The notes under the pieces: model-generated
Seen by the model: the letters and a program-made list of their open reading frames with translations, nothing else
What the model was told of the DNA's origin: nothing
Databases searched by the model: none
Made by a program: the position numbers and the translations under genes
Shown here: piece after piece, positions 1 to 4,517 of the stretch
Layout of the letters: every line of letters starts with the position of its first letter
Numbering within the stretch: the stretch's first letter is position 1
Source of the DNA: Lachnospiraceae bacterium
GTDB lineage: Bacteria > Bacillota > Clostridia > Lachnospirales > Lachnospiraceae
Assembly: GCA_003520205.1 (NCBI GenBank)
Contig: DOVG01000180.1
Location: 1 to 5,049 of the forward strand
DNA length: 5,049 nt
Reading direction: 5' to 3'

Positions 1-2
1 CA

Positions 3-254
3 AGTGCAACACCGACAAGCGAGCCAACAGGCACACCAAGTGCAACACCAACAAGTGAGCCAACAAGTACACCAAGTGCGACACCGACAAGTGAGCCGAC
101 AGGCACACCGAGTGCAACACCGACAAGTGAGCCGACAGGCACACCAAGTGCAAAGCCAACAAGTGAGCCAACAGGCACACCAAGTGCAAAGCCAACAAGT
201 GAGCCAACAGGCACACCAAGTGCGACACCGACAAGTGAGCCAACAAGTACACCA
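3..254 (+). repeat. Seven tandem 36-bp coding repeats
   Basis: Seven directly adjacent 36-bp units start at 3, 39, 75, 111, 147, 183 and 219. Each encodes SATPTSEPTGTP or a variant: units 5 and 6 have Lys for Thr at position 3, and units 2 and 7 have Ser for Gly at position 10. Most other differences are at third codon positions, such as ccg/cca. The array continues to the left edge, so the full copy number is unknown. Such arrays change length easily by slippage or recombination. Confidence 0.95.
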
Positions 255-620
255 ACAGATATTCCAATTCCTCCGACAGAGGAAAATTCCGGTCAGAATA
301 CGGATTCTTCTACGAGTAATACGACAGAAGATCCTTCTAAAACTTCTGAAAATGAAGAAGAGGATACCGATGTTGAGGAAGAAGATGAAGATGATGACGA
401 CGATGATGAAGATGAGACAACAAAGAAAAAGGCAAAGAAAGAGTCTTCAGACAGTGGTTCTTCTCAGTCATCAAGTAATACATCTGGAAGTACAGCTTCT
501 ACATCAGTTAAGACTGGTGATAATGTAGGAAATGGCATTATATTTGCTGTTGCTATATTAATGATTTCTATGATAGGATTAGTAGGACTAATATACTATA
601 AGAGAAAAAGAAAAGCTTAA
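3..620 (+). CDS. Repeat-rich cell-surface protein, C-terminal part (5' end outside window)
   Basis: The open frame enters from the left edge and ends at TAA 618-620, giving 205 visible residues. Visible residues 1-84 are seven copies of a 12-residue Pro/Thr/Ser unit (SATPTSEPTGTP and variants), typical of a stiff wall-spanning stalk. A Ser/Thr linker follows, then a strongly acidic tract (residues 118-138, 19 of 21 Asp/Glu), a short Lys patch and a Ser-rich stretch. The end is built like a sortase sorting signal: SVKTGD (residues 168-173), a 21-residue hydrophobic segment (179-199), and the basic tail KRKRKA. The motif has Val where LPXTG-type signals have Pro, so covalent anchoring is probable but not certain; it could simply be a membrane anchor. 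The functional N-terminal domains are outside the window, so the role (adhesin, glycan-binding or enzyme) cannot be told. A terminator follows 24 nt after the stop. Confidence 0.85.
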   Translation, partial: SATPTSEPTGTPSATPTSEPTSTPSATPTSEPTGTPSATPTSEPTGTPSAKPTSEPTGTPSAKPTSEPTGTPSATPTSEPTSTPTDIPIPPTEENSGQNTDSSTSNTTEDPSKTSENEEEDTDVEEEDEDDDDDDEDETTKKKAKKESSDSGSSQSSSNTSGSTASTSVKTGDNVGNGIIFAVAILMISMIGLVGLIYYKRKRKA

Positions 621-644
621 GCAGGCTAAATAATTTATAAAGTG

Positions 645-681
645 AACCCTCTTTACTGGATATACTGGTAAGGAGGGTTTT
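645..681 (+). terminator. Rho-independent terminator after the surface protein gene
   Basis: Arms 645-657 and 667-679 form a 13-bp stem (AACCCTC pairs with GAGGGTT, and the stem continues through two G-U pairs) around a 9-nt loop. The stem runs into TTTT at 678-681. It lies 24 nt after the surface-protein stop and separates that gene from the next. Confidence 0.8.
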
Positions 682-724
682 AAAAAAGAGTTATAGAGTA
701 GAGGGATAGGAGGTTGCAGTAGAT

Positions 725-1051
725 ATGAATTTAGACAGCTTGTCTCAGGAACTGGATCGATTATATGAATTTGAAATATCAGAATACATTTCTAGATGTG
801 ACGAATTAAAGAAATCCGGTTTCAAGATATATCGTAATGAACAGGGAAAGCATAAGGTTGTAGTAGCCGGACAAAATGCCAGAAGAGAAGATGTTAGATA
901 TGATTATGAGGATAGCAGGAAAAAGCCTAAAAAAGAAAATATCTTCATCAGAGCAAAGAACTCTATAAAAAGAGGTATAAATAATATTAGAAGTATGATA
1001 AGATTTACAAAGTTTCTATATCGAAATTTTAAAAATGTATATGACAAATAA
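725..1051 (+). CDS. Uncharacterised 108-residue basic protein
   Basis: ATG 725 is preceded by AGGAGG at 708-713, 11 nt upstream, which supports this start. I do not recognise the family. There is no signal peptide or clear membrane segment. Residues 1-30 look like a charged, mostly acidic helix (MNLDSLSQELDRLYEFEISEY). Residues 31-50 read like a short beta unit (GFKIYRNEQGKHKVVVAG). Residues 51-73 are charged, with a KKPKK patch. The last 35 residues form a strongly cationic, possibly amphipathic helix (KRGINNIRSMIRFTKFLY). Such a tail could bind nucleic acid or a membrane surface, but that is only inference. The gene begins 44 nt after the upstream terminator and is followed 11 nt later by another tiny ORF. 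Both are closed by the terminator at 1296-1326, so they probably share a transcript. No convincing promoter was seen in the short gap. Confidence 0.7.
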   Translation: MNLDSLSQELDRLYEFEISEYISRCDELKKSGFKIYRNEQGKHKVVVAGQNARREDVRYDYEDSRKKPKKENIFIRAKNSIKRGINNIRSMIRFTKFLYRNFKNVYDK

Positions 1052-1062
1052 TTGGATTAAAT

Positions 1063-1289
1063 ATGGAATTATTAATTCAACAAACGAAAAAAGATCTGTA
1101 CTTTGCAGAGTTTAGTATTTATGATAAAACTACTAATAGTCTTTTAGGTCAGATATGGTTTAATGGCAGCTTGGGTTCAATACATGGAAGATTTGTCATA
1201 AGATATTTAAAGGCTGGAATATAAATAAATATAAAAGGTTGATGAAGGAAGAAATACAGAAGGTTAGAAATCCGTACTATACCACTTAA
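1063..1289 (+). pseudogene. Small frame-split gene (53 codons in frame 0, about 75 if shifted -1)
   Basis: ATG 1063 opens a 53-residue frame ending at TAA 1222 (MELLIQQTKKDLYFAEFSIY ... FVIRYLKAGI). The -1 frame is open from 1164 to TAA 1287-1289 and gives a protein-like basic tail (GWNINKYKRLMKEEIQKV then RNPYYTT). Its stop sits just 6 nt before the terminator stem, where a gene of this unit would be expected to end. Joining the frames gives about 75 residues. The heptamer T TTA AAG at 1206-1212, in the 0-frame register, fits the X XXY YYZ slippery pattern; equally, restoring one T there would give an intact gene. No Shine-Dalgarno better than TGGA was seen, so translation may depend on the gene 11 nt upstream. 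The family is not recognised. It may be a decayed gene, a frameshifted gene, or simply a 53-codon ORF. Confidence 0.4.
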
Positions 1290-1295
1290 AAGACT

Positions 1296-1326
1296 ACGTA
1301 CCTGATTAACATCAGGTACGTTTTTT
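1296..1326 (+). terminator. Strong Rho-independent terminator
   Basis: ACGTACCTGAT (1296-1306) pairs perfectly with ATCAGGTACGT (1311-1321) around a TAAC loop, an 11-bp stem, followed by a run of six T (1321-1326). It ends the transcription unit of the two small genes and insulates the promoter downstream. Confidence 0.95.
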
Positions 1327-1391
1327 GAACATCACTCTCAGATAATCAGGCAAGTTTAGAGTCCAGGTAATTCTAGTTATTTACGAAACGA

Positions 1392-1420
1392 TGTACTAGT
1401 AGCATTATTTGTATTATAAT
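1392..1420 (+). promoter_or_regulatory. Promoter with consensus -10 and a palindrome in the -35 region
   Basis: A perfect TATAAT lies at 1415-1420, 27 nt before the start codon of the GntR remnant (1448). The hexamer 17 bp upstream, TGTACT (1392-1397), is a poor -35 match (3 of 6), so an activator or another element may be needed. The perfect 8-bp palindrome TACTAGTA (1394-1401) overlaps it. GntR/YtrA-type regulators usually bind palindromes at their own promoters, so this may be the old autoregulatory operator; that is inference. The promoter should drive the remnant and the nucleotidase gene. Confidence 0.6.
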
Positions 1421-1447
1421 AAAAAGTCAAAAACAAGGAAGTAATTT

Positions 1448-1537
1448 ATGGATATTATTATTTCGAATTCATCGAATGATCCGATCTATTTGCAGATTGT
1501 TAATCAAATAAAGGTAATGATTATGAGTGGAGAGTAA
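1448..1537 (+). pseudogene. N-terminal remnant of a GntR/YtrA-type transcription regulator
   Basis: ATG 1448, with AAGGAAG at 1436-1442 as ribosome site, opens a 29-residue frame ending at TAA 1535. The peptide starts MDIIISNSSNDPIYLQIVNQ and ends with SGE. This matches the opening of GntR regulators of the YtrA group, whose first winged-helix helix reads about DPIYxQIxxQIKxxIxSGEL. The rest of the winged helix (recognition helix and wing) and the C-terminal part are missing. After GAG the sequence is TAAAGTT; one added T would restore GAG TTA AAG (E-L-K), the residues expected next, so a 1-nt loss at the break is likely. It retains a promoter and ribosome site and may still be translated. 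Its codons for SGE supply the GGAG that serves the nucleotidase gene, so it may now act as a translated leader. Confidence 0.7.
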
Positions 1538-1544
1538 AGTTGAT

Positions 1545-2150
1545 ATGAAAATATATGTTGATTTTGATGATTGTATCTGTGAAACAGCAAGGAATTTCTC
1601 GGAACTTGCAGTAGAAATGTTTGATATACATGTACCATATGAAGAAATTAAATACTTTGAACTGGATAAATCATTTAATTTGAGCGGTGATCAGTTTGAT
1701 CAGTTTATGATTAGAGGTCATGAGCCCGAAGTTCTTTTGTCGTACGATGAAACACCGGGGGCTTCAGATGTTATAAAAGAATGGATTTCCTGTGGGCATG
1801 ATGTGTCGATTATAACCGGGCGCCCTTTTAGTTCATATGAACCATCCCGCCAGTGGCTGGATAATCATGGACTAAAAAATGTCAGATTATATTGTCTGAA
1901 TAAATATGGTCGTGACAGCTTCATTTATAGTGATTACAGTCTTAGTCTTGAAGATTATTATAAGATGGAGTTTGATTTTGCTGTGGAAGATTCACCTAGG
2001 GCATTTAAGTTTTTTGATCATCTTCCTGAACTAAAGGTGCTGGTTTATGACAGACCCTGGAACAGGGATATAGAGTTTGCAAATGATAATTATATCAGGT
2101 GTTTAAACTGGGAATATATACGAAAGTGTGTAAGTGAAAAATCTTTCTGA
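1545..2150 (+). CDS. HAD-superfamily 5'-nucleotidase-like phosphatase (NT5C/YqfW type)
   Basis: From ATG 1545 the protein has 201 residues. It begins directly with the HAD motif I beta strand, MKIYVDFDDCICET, with the nucleophile Asp6 and the acid/base Asp8. Motif II is IITGRP with Thr91, Lys120 is a candidate motif III lysine, and motif IV is FAVEDSP with Glu148-Asp149. The tail VLVYDRPWNRDIE is typical of the 5'(3')-deoxyribonucleotidase-like family (NT5C/YqfW). The likely activity is magnesium-dependent removal of phosphate from nucleotides or similar small phosphoesters in the cytosol; the true substrate is unknown. GTG 1527 could add six residues (MESKVD), but the HAD fold starts at 1545 and GGAG at 1529-1532 serves that ATG. 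It starts 7 nt after the stop of the GntR remnant and probably shares its promoter and is coupled to it. No clear terminator follows. Confidence 0.85.
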   Translation: MKIYVDFDDCICETARNFSELAVEMFDIHVPYEEIKYFELDKSFNLSGDQFDQFMIRGHEPEVLLSYDETPGASDVIKEWISCGHDVSIITGRPFSSYEPSRQWLDNHGLKNVRLYCLNKYGRDSFIYSDYSLSLEDYYKMEFDFAVEDSPRAFKFFDHLPELKVLVYDRPWNRDIEFANDNYIRCLNWEYIRKCVSEKSF

Positions 2151-2180
2151 TTGAAGAAAGTAATGATGTGTAAACGGCAT

Positions 2181-2200
2181 ATCTTTCAAAAATGAAAGAT
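2181..2200 (+). other. Short perfect hairpin in the gap before the permease
   Basis: ATCTTTCA (2181-2188) and TGAAAGAT (2193-2200) form an 8-bp stem with an AAAA loop. The same ATCTTTC also occurs at 2141-2147, at the end of the nucleotidase gene, so GAAAGAT could pair with either copy. Only three T follow (2200-2202), so it is a weak terminator at best. It may instead be an mRNA-stabilising 3' end or part of the leader fold of the permease. Confidence 0.35.
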
Positions 2201-2226
2201 TTCAGAAATAATCTGGAAAGAGTTAT

Positions 2227-2247
2227 ATGCTAATCTGTCTTTTGTAA
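2227..2247 (+). CDS. Putative six-residue leader peptide upstream of the permease
   Basis: ATG 2227 encodes MLICLL and stops at TAA 2245-2247. GGAAAGAG at 2215-2222 lies at a suitable distance as a Shine-Dalgarno. Codons 3 to 7 coincide with the 5' arm of the hairpin that covers the permease ribosome site. This is the arrangement of ermC-type translational attenuators, where a ribosome on the leader ORF opens the hairpin. An ORF this short can occur by chance; the support is its position in the hairpin. Confidence 0.4.
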   Translation: MLICLL

Positions 2248-2268
2248 GAAAAAATACAAAAGGCAGGA
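2234..2268 (+). promoter_or_regulatory. Hairpin sequestering the permease ribosome-binding site
   Basis: CTGTCTTTTGTA (2235-2246) pairs with TACAAAAGGCAG (2255-2266), 11 Watson-Crick pairs and one G-U, extended by a T-G pair (2234-2267), around an 8-nt A-rich loop. The 3' arm contains most of the permease Shine-Dalgarno AGGCAGGA (2261-2268), 7 nt before ATG 2276. No T run follows, so it is not a terminator. When formed it should hide the ribosome site; translation of the MLICLL leader through the 5' arm would release it. Confidence 0.55.
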
Positions 2269-2275
2269 TAAGCTA

Positions 2276-4183
2276 ATGTCAAATATAAGAAAAAAAGCGA
2301 TAAAAAAACTAGCATTTGGCTCATTGAAGGTTAACAGCGGAAAATACACAGTAATGATATTTTCAGTTATACTGACGACGGTTTTGTTTTCATCCTTATT
2401 CACAGTAGTGGGAAGTCTGCTGAGTGAATTTAGGGATACATCTATGGGACAGTATAATTATATGGACCCTGTGGCAGGTATCGTATGTGCAGTTGCTATA
2501 CTGGTATTCATTTTTTCCGGTTATATTATTATTTATAATATATTTGATCTGAATATGGTATCGGATATGAAGGAATATGGCCTTCTCAGAACTATTGGAA
2601 CTTCAGGAAAACAAATAAAAAGTATGGTAAAGCACAGAACCAGACATATATGCTGTATAGCAATACCTATAGGACTATTTATAGGATGCGGAATAGGTGG
2701 CTGGCTGCTTCCAATGATTGGTAACTTCATTAATACAGTAGGTAAGAATAAAGGTCATGTTCATATGAGTATATGGATAATTCTGTTTACTGTAGGTTTT
2801 GCATATTTTACAGTGGCTATCAGCTCCAGAAAACCTTGCAGGATGGTAGCCAGGATTTCTCCTATCGAGGCTTTTCATTTTACAGGAAGGTATAAGAAGA
2901 ATGGCAAACCAAAGAGTAAGACATTTTTGGTTGTTATGTCACTATCATTATCACTTGTTGTTCTTAACAGTGCATATACACTTATAAGCAGCTTCAGTAC
3001 GGATGCCTATGTAGAGGATTATATAGCCGGTGATTTTTGTGTTCAGGACTCGCTTCTTGATAATGCAGGAGCAAGTGATAAAAATATTAATGCAGTAGAT
3101 AATGCCTTTCTTACAGAGCTGAGCAAGCAGGAAGGTGTCGAAAAAACCGGTAATCTGTATCTTAGTCACGAGAATCATGAATTTACTCCAGAGGTATGGA
3201 GCGAGATAGAAAAATATTTCTTTTCAGATGAAATAGTAAAAATGCAGATAGAATCTTTCTATACTGATGAGGGTTATTCTGTAAATGATTATCTTAAAGA
3301 GATACATAATAAACGTACTATTGAAGGTAATACTTACGGTATAGGTGAACTTGTAGCTGAAAAGCTGGAAGATGTTAGAACCATAGATGGAGAAACAAGT
3401 ATTGATTGGGACAAATATAATTCCGGCAATTATGTTATTGCTGAGCGTTGGCAGTATGCGAGTGACGGATTCCTCAATATCGTAAGTCCTGGAGATAAGG
3501 TTATAATAGAAGGAAGGGAGTATACAGTATATGCCCTGGCGGATATCCCTATGGTAATTGAGTATCCGGTATATGCTCCGATTGAATGCAACCTGATTCT
3601 TCCTGAAGATGAGTATTTAACTGTTTATGGCAATTGTAGCCCTATGCGTACACTTATTGATGTTGAAGATGATAAGGAATCAGCTTTTGAAGAATGGATA
3701 AGCAGTTATACTGCGAATACATCTCTTAATTATACCTCAAAGCAGAGTGTGATAGAGGATAATAAATCATTTGGTGAGCTGTTTGCAATAGCGGGAATCA
3801 TAGTGTCAGTAATCCTTGGCATGATTGGAGTTATGAACTTTGGAAATACAATGATTGCTTCTATTATCGCAAGGAAACGCGAGTTTGCTATACTTGAGGC
3901 AGTAGGTATGACAGAGAAACAACAAAGGAGCAGTCTTATAAAAGAAGGATTAAGATATTTCATTTATACTTCTGTAATTACAGTGCTTTTATCAAGCGTC
4001 ATTAATGTAACTGCGGTGAAGACATTTGTTAATAATCTTCCTATGTTTTCATGGAAATTCAGTCTTACATCACTTGCAGTGTGTCTTCCGGTAATTTTAG
4101 TTGTGATTCTCTTAATCCCATCAGCGGCATATAAAAGACTCAGCAAAATCAGTCTGGTGGACAGACTCAAAATAAATGATTAA
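2276..4183 (+). CDS. FtsX-like ABC transporter permease
   Basis: A 635-residue membrane protein with the layout of two FtsX-type permease modules. Predicted membrane segments lie near residues 25-49, 66-90, 125-149, 165-184, 216-238, 502-527, 560-582 and 600-622. Family features are the N-terminal KKLAFGSLKVN entry, FSGYIIIYNIF and MKEYGLLRTIGTS after the second segment (the cytosolic coupling region facing the ATPase), ISPIEAF after the fourth, REFAILEAVGMTEKQ after the sixth, and the ISLVDRLK end. A large extracellular domain occupies residues 240-498. Related permeases pair with a cytosolic ATPase and handle antimicrobial peptides, lipids or signals (BceB- and MacB-like groups); the substrate here is unknown. 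No cognate ATPase is adjacent. Only about 16 residues separate the first two membrane segments, where relatives usually carry an extracellular domain of a hundred or more residues. This suggests an internal in-frame loss or a compact variant. Translation may be controlled by the hairpin at 2234-2268. Confidence 0.85.
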   Translation: MSNIRKKAIKKLAFGSLKVNSGKYTVMIFSVILTTVLFSSLFTVVGSLLSEFRDTSMGQYNYMDPVAGIVCAVAILVFIFSGYIIIYNIFDLNMVSDMKEYGLLRTIGTSGKQIKSMVKHRTRHICCIAIPIGLFIGCGIGGWLLPMIGNFINTVGKNKGHVHMSIWIILFTVGFAYFTVAISSRKPCRMVARISPIEAFHFTGRYKKNGKPKSKTFLVVMSLSLSLVVLNSAYTLISSFSTDAYVEDYIAGDFCVQDSLLDNAGASDKNINAVDNAFLTELSKQEGVEKTGNLYLSHENHEFTPEVWSEIEKYFFSDEIVKMQIESFYTDEGYSVNDYLKEIHNKRTIEGNTYGIGELVAEKLEDVRTIDGETSIDWDKYNSGNYVIAERWQYASDGFLNIVSPGDKVIIEGREYTVYALADIPMVIEYPVYAPIECNLILPEDEYLTVYGNCSPMRTLIDVEDDKESAFEEWISSYTANTSLNYTSKQSVIEDNKSFGELFAIAGIIVSVILGMIGVMNFGNTMIASIIARKREFAILEAVGMTEKQQRSSLIKEGLRYFIYTSVITVLLSSVINVTAVKTFVNNLPMFSWKFSLTSLAVCLPVILVVILLIPSAAYKRLSKISLVDRLKIND

Positions 4184-4216
4184 TTGAAAGTGGATTATCA
4201 AAGAATAAAAAATTGC

Positions 4217-4245
4217 TTGCAAATTATTTAATGATTTGTTATTCT
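4217..4245 (+). promoter_or_regulatory. Extended -10 promoter for the ABC-F leader
   Basis: TTGCAA (4217-4222) is followed by a 17-bp spacer and TATTCT (4240-4245). TG at 4237-4238 makes an extended -10 (TGTTATTCT). Each hexamer matches consensus at 4 of 6 positions. Transcription would begin near 4252, just before the ribosome site of the 7-codon leader ORF, so this promoter fits the attenuator downstream. No terminator was seen after the permease, so read-through from it may add. Confidence 0.55.
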
Positions 4246-4278
4246 ACGAAAGAATTAAGAAATAAAAGGAGGAGACCA

Positions 4279-4302
4279 ATGAGAAATATTTCTTGCAGAT
4301 AA
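4279..4302 (+). CDS. Leader peptide MRNISCR of the ABC-F attenuator
   Basis: A 7-codon ORF (ATG 4279, TAA 4300-4302) has a perfect ribosome site, AAGGAGGAG at 4266-4274, with ideal 6-nt spacing. Such a strong site on so short an ORF points to a regulatory leader peptide. Its codons 2 to 7 (4283-4297) are complementary to 4391-4405, the segment that decides whether the terminator before the ABC-F gene can form. Short leader ORFs that sense ribosome-targeting antibiotics are well known before ABC-F and erm genes. The exact stall codon cannot be told. Confidence 0.75.
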   Translation: MRNISCR

Positions 4303-4309
4303 TTAACTA

Positions 4310-4357
4310 ATGTACGGTTTTAGCATAAGTATTTTCGGTGGCGATATTACCACTTAG
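4310..4357 (+). CDS. Possible second leader ORF, 15 codons
   Basis: ATG 4310 encodes MYGFSISIFGGDITT and stops at TAG 4355-4357. It starts 7 nt after the stop of the first leader ORF. It has no good Shine-Dalgarno of its own, so it would need reinitiation by ribosomes leaving MRNISCR. Its last codons (ACCACTTA, 4349-4356) pair perfectly with TAAGTGGT at 4409-4416, so ribosomes here could also affect leader folding. It could be a chance ORF. Confidence 0.3.
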   Translation: MYGFSISIFGGDITT

Positions 4358-4470
4358 TTTTACTGTTTTTTGAGTGCTTTAACTGTGTGATGCAAGAAAT
4401 AATTCGGGTAAGTGGTTTTCTGATATATGATATAGGTTAGTCCTTTATAGGACGTATCTTTTGATTTTTT

Positions 4471-4504
4471 TCACCGCAGGATTATTCCTTGCGGTGATTT
4501 TTTT
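4471..4504 (+). terminator. Regulated terminator just before the ABC-F ribosome site
   Basis: TCACCGCAGG (4471-4480) pairs with CCTTGCGGTGA (4487-4497) through 10 bp with one bulged T, around an ATTATT loop, followed by seven T (4498-4504). It ends one base before the ribosome site GGAGG (4506-4510). A terminator placed between a promoter and its own gene is the mark of attenuation. Confidence 0.9.
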
Positions 4505-4517
4505 CGGAGGTGATACT

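Larger units (their letters stand above)
4252..4505 (+). promoter_or_regulatory. Ribosome-mediated transcription attenuator upstream of the ABC-F gene
   Basis: Segment 1 (4283-4297, inside the MRNISCR ORF) pairs with segment 2 (4391-4405) at 14 of 15 positions, including an unbroken 11 bp (TATTTCTTGCA with TGCAAGAAATA). Segment 2 can instead pair with segment 3 (4479-4493), with 12 Watson-Crick pairs, 2 G-U pairs and one mismatch. Segment 3 is the inner 5' arm, loop and 3' arm of the terminator, so 2:3 pairing excludes the terminator. With free translation, or none, 1:2 forms and the terminator stops transcription. A ribosome stalled on the leader ORF covers segment 1, 2:3 forms, and transcription reads into the ABC-F gene. 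Other possible helices are 4349-4356 with 4409-4416 (8 bp), GGTGG/CCACT (4337-4341 with 4350-4354) and GTCCT/AGGAC (4440-4444 with 4449-4453). Confidence 0.7.

Noticed and set aside
3..254. 36-bp repeats resembling a CRISPR repeat length.
   Set aside because: The units are directly adjacent with no spacers, lie in a coding frame, and differ mainly at third codon positions.
4..528. A long open frame full of Gln/His/Val repeats over the 5' region.
   Set aside because: It is the out-of-frame reading of the repeat array. The frame starting at position 3 gives a coherent PTS-repeat, acidic tract and membrane anchor ending at 620.
692..697. TATAGA as a -10 box for the 108-residue gene.
   Set aside because: No acceptable -35 hexamer lies at a suitable distance upstream.
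1527..1544. GTG 1527 as start of the nucleotidase-like gene.
   Set aside because: The HAD motif strand begins at ATG 1545, GGAG 1529-1532 would lie inside the longer version, and no better ribosome site precedes 1527.
2181..2202. Hairpin as a terminator after the nucleotidase gene.
   Set aside because: The stem is AT-rich and followed by only three T before mixed sequence.
2533..4170. Several minus-strand open frames of 65-77 codons within the permease gene.
   Set aside because: They lie opposite a convincing long membrane-protein gene, have no recognisable domains and no clear ribosome sites.
4252..4517. Ligand-binding riboswitch in the long leader before the ABC-F gene.
   Set aside because: No known aptamer pattern was recognised, and the leader ORF complementary to the switching segment explains the layout better.
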